NCBI GenBank assembly: GCA_014728745.1
Contig: WJLC01000071.1
Coordinates: 1-9,336 of the forward strand
DNA: 9,336 nt
Direction of reading: 5' to 3'
Source: Candidatus Pacearchaeota archaeon
Lineage (GTDB): Archaea; Nanobdellota; Nanobdellia; Pacearchaeales; GW2011-AR1
The number at the start of each line of letters is the position of its first letter. Within the stretch, counting starts at the first letter, position 1. Positions 1-5,432 of this stretch are shown in pieces. The notes under the pieces were generated by a model. It searched no databases and was not told where the DNA came from. It saw only the letters and a list, made by a program, of their open reading frames with translations. Position numbers and translations under genes: made by a program.

Positions 1-39
1 AGCACAGGTTATTGGACTCCAATAGAAGAATACAATTAA
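1..39 (+). CDS. Possible C-terminal end of an upstream gene (partial)
   Basis: Frame 1 on the plus strand reads S-T-G-Y-W-T-P-I-E-E-Y-N and then TAA at 37-39. The other two plus frames read less like a protein end. A six-T run follows at 47-52, as expected after a plus-strand archaeal gene, and the gene would converge on the lipoprotein gene ending at 89. Twelve residues cannot identify a family. The G-Y-W recalls the G-Y-W near the C-terminus of the neighbouring lipoprotein, but that may be chance. Confidence 0.35.
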   Translation, partial: STGYWTPIEEYN

Positions 40-46
40 TTCTAAA

Positions 47-52
47 TTTTTT
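47..52 (+). terminator. T-run, possible terminator of the upstream gene
   Basis: Six consecutive T residues lie eight bases after the TAA of the plus-strand fragment. Archaeal intrinsic termination depends mainly on such T-runs without a strong hairpin. In so AT-rich a sequence the run is weak evidence alone. Its position between two convergent gene ends is the main support. Confidence 0.25.
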
Positions 53-88
53 ATGTATAGATATTATTAAAACTAATTAAGATTAAAA

Positions 89-1678
89 TTACTCATTCCA
101 ATAGCCAGAGACCCATCCATCATAGTCATTATAACCTTCAGAACCTGTATCAGTATTCCCAGCAGGTCTTGATAAATCTTTTCCAGATATAGTTAAATAA
201 TGAGATTCTCCTATAACTAAGTCTTCTTGTGAATAAGAAGTTGCACTAGCTGGATCACAAAAAGCACTATCACTATAATTAGTGGTATCATTTGTTTCTC
301 CTCCTCCAATCATATTTTCTGAAAGTTCCTGTAACCAAGTTATTTTATCTGTATTAGGATTAAAACGAGAATTAGCATTAATAATTCCATAATTAGAATC
401 AATATTATGATAATTATCCCCATAAGTAATACTATCATTCCAATAAACAGTAACATAACCATCTTCTTCGCCTGCAAAAGTTGAATCAACTTCTTCTATA
501 TCTGCATCTGTAAAAGTATAACTTCCTTGGCAAAATTGTGAAAGCTCTGTTTTAATACAATCCCTAACTCCAGCAAGAGCTGAAGCATTTAAATCATCAA
601 TACGTTGTCCTGAAACAGTTTCTCTCAAATAAATCTTAAACTTTGGTTTTGATTTCCATTTTCTTACTTCTCCTTTGTTTCTTCCAACATCATTAATAAA
701 ATCTCTATCAGCTACTTTAAACATCCTGCAATTCTTCTCAAGTTTGTTTTCTGCTGCTTTTGTTTTGTTCACTAAAAAAGGCCTTGGAGCATACGTCTCA
801 TACCTTATTCCTCCATTCTCAGAACCTGTGTTTTCATCTTTAATCATTACATTATATTCTTCATCAGGCAAGTCCACTTGTGTCCAGTTTCCACTTGAAT
901 CTGTCTGAGTAACATAAGGACTGTCAACACCATTGTCAAAACTTACTGTTATTGAAGCTAGATTATTCCCAGAGCCATAAGCAGAAACATTTCCAGAAGC
1001 TGTTTCTACATTTGTTATGTAAAATAAGTTTGTTGTTTCTATTGTTGAATCAGAACTATCTACAACACTATCATCATTATGGTCAAGGCCATCACTTGCT
1101 TCTAAAGTAAAGTGATGTGTTGTTGCTGATTGGCTGTCGTCTGGTATGAACTTAATTTCATAAGTATTTGTATCTGTTTGATTAACCCAGTATCCTGCAG
1201 GTCCATCCACAACATTGAATGTTATTGGGTCTCCTTCTGCATCAGATAATTCCACAATTCCAGTGTATTCTTGATTTTCCATGCCTGTTCCAGGAAAAGT
1301 CGCAGTTATTTCAGGTTTGTAATTATCAGGTTCTGGGCCAGGACCTCCATTGCCATCATCTCCACCAGAATCACCGCAACCACCAAAAGGCAGCATTAAT
1401 GCAGTTGATAAAACTAATGATAGCAAACCATTTCTAACTTTACTAAAAAAGCCTTTTTCCTTGGGTTTTTCAGTAGATGGCTGCAAATTAGAGGGATTAG
1501 GATAATGATTGTATTGCTCTTGAATTTCTTTCCAAGCAGCCAAGTTTCTTTTTTCCTGCCTTGCCATAGAAGCCAATTGATCACGAGTGTAATCTGAGTT
1601 AGATGCATAAGAAGTAACAGAAACACTAGTAGGACTAGAAAAATCATCTTCACTATCTAATTGAAATTCAGTGCCCAT
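89..1678 (-). CDS. Predicted surface lipoprotein 1: Ig-like domain plus degenerate metzincin-like domain
   Basis: A 529-residue predicted lipoprotein of unknown function. A hydrophilic stretch (1-75) precedes a hydrophobic segment (about 78-98) ending F-G-G-C at Cys101, a plausible lipobox, then a Gly/Asp linker. An Ig/cadherin-like domain (about 120-200, with S-D-A-E-G-D-P-I-T-F) is followed by a carboxypeptidase-regulatory-like beta domain (about 226-285). The C-terminal domain holds Y-T-F-T-D-A-D-I (387-394) and M-I-G-G-G-E-T-N-D (456-464). Laid over HExxHxxGxxH, the ligand positions are E451, L452, N455 and E461, so zinc catalysis is unlikely. The metzincin origin is my inference. It is a paralogue of the gene at 2818-4131. 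The ATG is supported by a TATA box 48 nt upstream, giving a leader of about 20 nt without an SD. The 75 residues before the signal are odd; Met38 is an alternative start that would shorten them. Confidence 0.85.
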   Translation of the reverse strand: MGTEFQLDSEDDFSSPTSVSVTSYASNSDYTRDQLASMARQEKRNLAAWKEIQEQYNHYPNPSNLQPSTEKPKEKGFFSKVRNGLLSLVLSTALMLPFGGCGDSGGDDGNGGPGPEPDNYKPEITATFPGTGMENQEYTGIVELSDAEGDPITFNVVDGPAGYWVNQTDTNTYEIKFIPDDSQSATTHHFTLEASDGLDHNDDSVVDSSDSTIETTNLFYITNVETASGNVSAYGSGNNLASITVSFDNGVDSPYVTQTDSSGNWTQVDLPDEEYNVMIKDENTGSENGGIRYETYAPRPFLVNKTKAAENKLEKNCRMFKVADRDFINDVGRNKGEVRKWKSKPKFKIYLRETVSGQRIDDLNASALAGVRDCIKTELSQFCQGSYTFTDADIEEVDSTFAGEEDGYVTVYWNDSITYGDNYHNIDSNYGIINANSRFNPNTDKITWLQELSENMIGGGETNDTTNYSDSAFCDPASATSYSQEDLVIGESHYLTISGKDLSRPAGNTDTGSEGYNDYDGWVSGYWNE

Positions 1679-1700
1679 TTTAAGTATTAATTGTTATATT

Positions 1701-1710
1701 GTAACTACTA
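1701..1710 (-). promoter_or_regulatory. Candidate regulator site TAGTAGTTAC in the lipoprotein 1 leader
   Basis: Eight bases after the TATA octamer the minus strand reads TAGTAGTTAC. The regulator gene at 1842-2642 has TAGTAGTAAC ten bases after its own TATA octamer. Nine of ten bases match at a similar position, near the predicted transcription start, which is where an archaeal repressor often binds. With only two examples and AT-rich background this is tentative. Confidence 0.3.
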
Positions 1711-1718
1711 CTCAGTGA

Positions 1719-1726
1719 TATATAAA
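1719..1726 (-). promoter_or_regulatory. TATA box for lipoprotein 1
   Basis: The minus strand reads TTTATATA, preceded by purine-rich AAAAGG, a plausible TFB recognition element. Its first T is 48 nt before the ATG at 1678. With archaeal initiation about 25-30 nt downstream of the box, the leader would be about 20 nt. The paralogous lipoprotein gene has the same octamer 46 nt before its ATG. Confidence 0.6.
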
Positions 1727-1830
1727 CCTTTTGTTTATGTTTTTTAATAGGGTTTTTAGCATATTTTAAGCTATTTTACTAAGTAACTAAAATATAAATA
1801 TCTTGGGATTCTTGCATAATATAAACCCAG

Positions 1831-1859
1831 GCCTGCTCTGATTAATCAAAAGCCTGCTC
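1831..1859. repeat. Direct repeat GCCTGCTC flanking a palindrome at the end of the regulator gene
   Basis: GCCTGCTC occurs at 1831-1838 and again at 1852-1859. Between the copies lies the perfect 10-base palindrome TGATTAATCA (1839-1848), which contains the stop codon of the gene ending at 1842. This could be a small local duplication at the gene end or a protein-binding site. No T-run follows on the minus strand, so it does not look like a terminator hairpin. Confidence 0.35.
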
Positions 1860-2642
1860 AATACTCTCTACATAGGAATTATACGATGGCTTGTTATTTG
1901 TATTAGAAAGCCTGCAAGCTATATAACCTATGTAATCATAAGATTCTTTATTTCTTATTTTAGAAAATTCAAAGCCTATTTTACTGTCTATTATTCCTAT
2001 ATGCCTTGTCTTAAAGTTTGAAGGCATTATTGTCACTTTACTAATTTTTTCTTTATCCCTTAAATGATTCTTCAAATGAGTGTTAGTTATGCTTGCTCCA
2101 GAAATGCTGGCATTTTCCTGCATGAATTTTCTAATCAAAAACAAGATAAATCCGCTTATTTCATTTAAAATCACTTGTGAAAAAGCTGTCTCTTGTATCA
2201 AATGCCTGTGATTATCAATATAAACATTTTCTAAGTAAGCGATTATCTCTGGATGAGCTTTTTGCTTTTCTCTGAGAAAAACAGGAGGCAGAGGCATATA
2301 ACTAAAAAAGTCTTTATCATGAGGCTTGATTTTTCCTACTGCGCCTGCTGAGAATAAATTTTTCAATAATCTATATTTCTTACTATAACTAAATTCTTTT
2401 TCAATTTCATTTTCTCTGTTTGTAAGAATTAGATAGTAAGCCCTAGCTTCATCAAAACCAAGACACTCTCCAAGAATTTGCTGAGCAGCTTTTTCAAGCA
2501 CTCTTATCTTGGTTTTGCTGTTTAATGAGTTTTTATTCGGGCTCTCAGATGAAACTCTTATTGAATTCGTAGGAGAATTCTCAGGAAGATTTCCAGAGGA
2601 GTCCTCATTAGGATTTTTAGTGGGATTTGCCTTAGTAACCAT
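1842..2642 (-). CDS. Putative TrmB-like winged-helix transcription regulator
   Basis: A 266-residue predicted soluble protein with no signal peptide or membrane helix. Residues 1-42 are low-complexity, rich in Asn, Ser, Pro and Glu. Residues about 57-123 fit the TrmB-type winged-helix pattern: L-G-F-D-E-A-R-A-Y-Y-L-I-L (61-73), then K-K-Y-R-L-L-K-N-L-F-S-A-G-A-V (88-102) as recognition helix and turn into the wing, then a P-L-P-P segment (117-120). The C-terminal half includes a hydrophobic helix (G-F-I-L-F-L-I) and R-H-I-G-I-I-D-S-K-I-G-F-E-F, which recalls the effector domain of some TrmB proteins. The family call is by eye. It lies between two paralogous lipoprotein genes on the same strand but has its own TATA box 30 nt upstream, so its mRNA is probably leaderless. 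An inverted repeat spans the start codon, suggesting self-repression. The remaining possibility is an unrelated lineage-specific protein. Confidence 0.6.
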   Translation of the reverse strand: MVTKANPTKNPNEDSSGNLPENSPTNSIRVSSESPNKNSLNSKTKIRVLEKAAQQILGECLGFDEARAYYLILTNRENEIEKEFSYSKKYRLLKNLFSAGAVGKIKPHDKDFFSYMPLPPVFLREKQKAHPEIIAYLENVYIDNHRHLIQETAFSQVILNEISGFILFLIRKFMQENASISGASITNTHLKNHLRDKEKISKVTIMPSNFKTRHIGIIDSKIGFEFSKIRNKESYDYIGYIACRLSNTNNKPSYNSYVESIEQAFD

Positions 2643-2651
2643 ATGTTACTA
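2633..2651. promoter_or_regulatory. Inverted repeat over the regulator start codon, candidate operator
   Basis: TAGTAAC (2633-2639) and GTTACTA (2645-2651) are perfect 7-base arms separated by five bases that contain most of the start codon (2640-2642). A further GGTTAC lies at 2658-2663, next to the TATA box. Since transcription should begin at about the ATG, a protein bound here would sit on the initiation site. An autoregulatory operator for the HTH-like product is the simplest reading, but it is an inference. Confidence 0.4.
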
Positions 2652-2664
2652 CTATTTGGTTACA

Positions 2665-2672
2665 TATATAAA
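2665..2672 (-). promoter_or_regulatory. TATA box for the TrmB-like gene
   Basis: The minus strand reads TTTATATA with its first T 30 nt before the ATG at 2642. The distance leaves almost no 5' leader, and no SD-like sequence is present, so a leaderless mRNA is expected. Confidence 0.6.
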
Positions 2673-2747
2673 TACTAGTTGTCTCTGGAAATACGAATGT
2701 AACAATTTCAAAAATGAAAGGGTTTTGAATTTACCAGATGTTTTTAT

Positions 2748-2753
2748 AAAAAA
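2748..2753 (-). terminator. T-run downstream of lipoprotein 2, possible terminator
   Basis: On the minus strand a T6 run lies about 65 nt after the stop of the gene ending at 2818. It is part of the 12-base palindrome TTTTTATAAAAA (2741-2752). A weak inverted repeat, TTCAAAA (2707-2713) and TTTTGAA (2723-2729), lies further along. This is the best termination candidate before the next promoter, but AT-richness makes it uncertain. Confidence 0.3.
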
Positions 2754-2817
2754 TAATCTATTAAAATTATGACCTCAGACGAATATTTTAAGAATTTAAG
2801 ATAGATTAATTCAAAAA

Positions 2818-4131
2818 TTATTTCCATACTTTATCTTGGGGGCTCACATCATGATTATTTTCTGTTCCTAAATTTTTGTTTATACTCGGCCTTGGGTCAA
2901 CTGAATTGTAAAGAACCTTTATTAAAAAATTATCATCACTTGTAGGGGTTGTTACTGATAAAGGTGTTGAGCCATCATTATAAAACAACATATGACTATT
3001 ATTAGGGTCTGAGGTATATCCTCCACCAATCATACCCCTCATTAAATAATGTAATTGCTCTGCATCTGTTGGAGCTGTTGGATATGGAAAACGAAGAACC
3101 ACTGAGTACATTCCCTTGTCTGGATGAACACCATATTCCATCTCAAAAGCTCGGTATGCATCAAAACCTATGAAAAATTCCCCATAATGAGGGATATCAG
3201 GGCCAGAATTAATAACATCTATATCTGAATCTGTAAATGTATATGTGTCATTAGATAGATTATTTATTACCTTATCTTTTATATCATTTATTACTGCTGA
3301 GTCAACAGTCTCTGCAGAGGCTACATCTCTGTTATAGATATTGGTATCAGGGAAAACCTCCCATCTCGCAGTATATCCTTTTTCTCTCAAGACATCATCT
3401 ATTAAAGGTGTCCTTGATATTGGAATCATAAGGGCAATTTTTTCCACATTGTTTGATGTTACATTTATCAATCCAGGTTTGTAAGTTTCATGCAAAGGAA
3501 AAGTATTGTCGTCATAGAATGTAATTGTGTGCTGTCCTTCTGGAACTCCTAAAATTGTTGTTCTTCCATCAGTTCCAGTCCAGGAATACAAATCTCCTAG
3601 CTTAGGGTGTGTGATTGTTGCAAGAATGTTTTCAAGAGAGGAATAATCTTCCATTGACTGGACCCTCAAGGGAACTTCCTGTGTCTCAGTAATATTATTT
3701 ATCCAAATAGAATAACCTCCTTCTGTGTTTGATGTGTCAATAGCACTAAAATTTGCATATATTGGAACATCTAAAACCTGAGAGCTAGTGGGTGTCCAAT
3801 TAACTCTTAATGTTCTATTATCATAAACTGAAACAGTCATTCCTGTTGGACCCTCATTTAAATTAAAAGAGAGTGGATAATTTGATTCTGGATCTGAGAA
3901 TCTAAGAAGAAACTCAGAGGGATGGTTTTCAATAAATTCTGGAAGAGGATCTGGAATAGATTCTTGGTACATAGGGGGTTCTGTATCTGTGTCTCCATGT
4001 TCAGAATCTGACATGCCACAACCAAAAGGTATCAAAGAGGTAAAGAATAAGGCTCCTGCTAAAAAAGTTTTTCCTAATGCCTCCAATGTGAGGTCCTTAA
4101 CAGGTTCAAAAAGCTTTTTTACTAATCCCAT
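2818..4131 (-). CDS. Predicted surface lipoprotein 2: paralogue with degenerate metzincin-like domain
   Basis: A 437-residue predicted lipoprotein of unknown function. A basic amphipathic start (1-20) leads into a hydrophobic segment (about 22-36) ending P-F-G-C at Cys38, then an acidic linker. An Ig-like domain (about 53-145) and a beta domain (about 167-226, ending near H-E-T-Y-K-P) follow. The C-terminal domain has Y-T-F-T-D-S-D-I (297-304) and M-I-G-G-G-Y-T-S-D (367-375); the gap between them matches lipoprotein 1 to within one residue. Over HExxHxxGxxH the ligand positions are Y362, L363, G366 and Y372, so no zinc site remains, while M381 sits where a metzincin Met-turn could be. I infer a pseudo-protease; a binding or structural surface role is possible. 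The ATG lies 46 nt after the TATA octamer, with no SD. The divergent neighbour at 4251 shares the 119-base intergenic region. Confidence 0.87.
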   Translation of the reverse strand: MGLVKKLFEPVKDLTLEALGKTFLAGALFFTSLIPFGCGMSDSEHGDTDTEPPMYQESIPDPLPEFIENHPSEFLLRFSDPESNYPLSFNLNEGPTGMTVSVYDNRTLRVNWTPTSSQVLDVPIYANFSAIDTSNTEGGYSIWINNITETQEVPLRVQSMEDYSSLENILATITHPKLGDLYSWTGTDGRTTILGVPEGQHTITFYDDNTFPLHETYKPGLINVTSNNVEKIALMIPISRTPLIDDVLREKGYTARWEVFPDTNIYNRDVASAETVDSAVINDIKDKVINNLSNDTYTFTDSDIDVINSGPDIPHYGEFFIGFDAYRAFEMEYGVHPDKGMYSVVLRFPYPTAPTDAEQLHYLMRGMIGGGYTSDPNNSHMLFYNDGSTPLSVTTPTSDDNFLIKVLYNSVDPRPSINKNLGTENNHDVSPQDKVWK

Positions 4132-4169
4132 TTGAGTTTTATTTTTTAGTAAATAAAGGTGTATTTATC

Positions 4170-4177
4170 TATATAAA
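4170..4177 (-). promoter_or_regulatory. TATA box for lipoprotein 2
   Basis: The minus strand reads TTTATATA with its first T 46 nt before the ATG at 4131, nearly the distance seen for the paralogue (48). A second AT-rich octamer, TTTATTTA, starts 26 nt before the ATG and would give a leaderless mRNA instead. The first is the better TATA match. Confidence 0.5.
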
Positions 4178-4221
4178 TACGAGATACAGCCATATAATTA
4201 TCTTTTGATTTTAGAAGAAAC

Positions 4222-4229
4222 TTTATAAA
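4222..4229 (+). promoter_or_regulatory. TATA box for the Cys-rich membrane protein
   Basis: TTTATAAA begins exactly 29 nt before the ATG at 4251 and is preceded by purine-rich AGAAGAAAC, a good TFB recognition element. Initiation 25-30 nt downstream puts the transcript start at the ATG. No SD is present, so the mRNA is predicted to be leaderless. Confidence 0.65.
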
Positions 4230-4250
4230 ACTCAAATCCTATTTTATTTC

Positions 4251-5387
4251 ATGATTAAATTTAGAAAAGAGGCTAAATTGGCTAGATTATTTAGTGCAAT
4301 AGCTTTTGTATTAATTAGTGTCCTACTTTTAGTTGAATTGTCTTCAGCATATCATCCTATTTGTGATCCTGGTGATGATGCAGATGTGAGAGGTGTTTAC
4401 ATTGATGGAACATGCTATGATTGCGGAGATTTAGATGAGGTATGCCCTGAAGATTATAATGTTCAATGTGCAGCAAATGGCTTGCCTGATGATGATTGTG
4501 TTTATATTGAAGGGTCTTTTTGGAGCAAAGATGGCTCTAATCCAATAACTGAAACAGAAGATTCAAAATGCAAATCTGATTTTTCATATGGAGACAAAAT
4601 GTATATGGTAATCTCAGGAATAGAACTTGCAAATGATGTAAGAGTTAACTTCACTGTTAGAGAATTTGGCTTTGGATATGGTGATGAAATTGTCAATGGC
4701 AACATTCATGCAAATGTTAGTGGGGGAAAAGTTGTTGGTGAATGGACAATCAAAGAGCAGGAATGGATTGATGCTGAATCAACAGAATTCTGGTTTGAGG
4801 CTGTTGCTCAGGGAGGCTATAACTTACAAAGCAAAAGCGGCTCTTATGGAATTTTAATTTTAAATCAGACTTTTGAAGAAGATGCAGGAATAAATGTTTG
4901 TGAAGATTACACAAATGAAGACAACTGCACTAATGATGTTGAAGGGGTTGCTGCTGGCCCTGTGAGAAGAGAAGATCCAGAAGACAGTGAATGTTACTTT
5001 AATTCAACTATTTATTGTGGATGGGATGGAGAAAATTGCAATACAACGAGAACAAGTGAAAAACAGGATCCAGGAAATGAAGGAAATGGATTATGTAGAG
5101 AAGAAAATGCAAGAGACTCATGTGTGTATTCTCAAGAGGAAAAAATAGGAAACTGTGAAGCAGGAGACCAGTATTTTAAGGTGAGGTATAGTACTTCTGA
5201 TTCTGAATCAGACTGCGAGCCTTGGGAAACTCAGCCAATACCATGTCCTGCAAAATTAAGAGTTCCGTTTTTTGGAACTTACAGTATTATAGCATGCATA
5301 AGCATAATTGCAATAATTTATGCTTTGATTAATCTAAATTTTAAAGATTTTAATATTTTTAATAGCAAAAACAAGAAGAAGAAATAA
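4251..5387 (+). CDS. Cys-rich type I membrane protein with secreted ectodomain
   Basis: A 378-residue protein of unknown function. A basic N-terminus and hydrophobic core (about 13-30) form a signal peptide, probably cut after Ala33 (S-S-A/Y-H). The ectodomain has 17 cysteines, probably disulfide-bonded, including C-Y-D-C (55-58), a nearby V-C-P-E-D-Y block (64-69) and a second cluster from about residue 216 to 333. The C-x-x-C / C-P-E-D-Y style recalls short Cys-rich modules in surface proteins of DPANN archaea (from memory, not searched). A middle stretch (about 100-205) is low in Cys and predicted beta-rich. One membrane helix (about 345-362) and a Lys-rich cytoplasmic tail end the protein. 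It is followed after 45 bases by the PKD protein, which has the same topology and the same promoter geometry, so the two may act together at the cell surface. The start is fixed by the signal peptide and the TATA spacing. Confidence 0.88.
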   Translation: MIKFRKEAKLARLFSAIAFVLISVLLLVELSSAYHPICDPGDDADVRGVYIDGTCYDCGDLDEVCPEDYNVQCAANGLPDDDCVYIEGSFWSKDGSNPITETEDSKCKSDFSYGDKMYMVISGIELANDVRVNFTVREFGFGYGDEIVNGNIHANVSGGKVVGEWTIKEQEWIDAESTEFWFEAVAQGGYNLQSKSGSYGILILNQTFEEDAGINVCEDYTNEDNCTNDVEGVAAGPVRREDPEDSECYFNSTIYCGWDGENCNTTRTSEKQDPGNEGNGLCREENARDSCVYSQEEKIGNCEAGDQYFKVRYSTSDSESDCEPWETQPIPCPAKLRVPFFGTYSIIACISIIAIIYALINLNFKDFNIFNSKNKKKK

Positions 5388-5403
5388 AAAGTAATAAACA
5401 AGA

Positions 5404-5411
5404 TTTATAAA
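5404..5411 (+). promoter_or_regulatory. TATA box for the PKD-domain protein
   Basis: TTTATAAA begins exactly 29 nt before the ATG at 5433, identical in sequence and distance to the box at 4222. The upstream AAACAAGA is a plausible TFB element. A leaderless mRNA is predicted. A T5 run at 5424-5428, between box and ATG, could terminate transcripts arriving from the preceding gene. Confidence 0.65.
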
Positions 5412-5432
5412 ATAAAAAACCTATTTTTACTT

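Noticed and set aside
1..39. Reading the plus-strand end fragment as a third copy of the lipoprotein family
   Set aside because: The only resemblance is G-Y-W in twelve residues, too little to separate from chance.
1739..1841. Small RNA gene between the TrmB-like gene and lipoprotein 1
   Set aside because: TATA-like words occur on the minus strand, but there is no stable hairpin, C/D box pair or tRNA-like fold, and AT-richness explains the words.
2509..2772. Plus-strand open frame opposite the start of the TrmB-like gene
   Set aside because: It overlaps the minus-strand coding region and promoter, has no promoter of its own, and its translation shows no recognisable domain.
89..4131. Calling the two lipoproteins active metalloproteases
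   Set aside because: The M-I-G-G-G block resembles the second half of a metzincin zinc motif, but none of the His ligands nor the catalytic Glu is present in either protein, and I saw no HExxH elsewhere in them.
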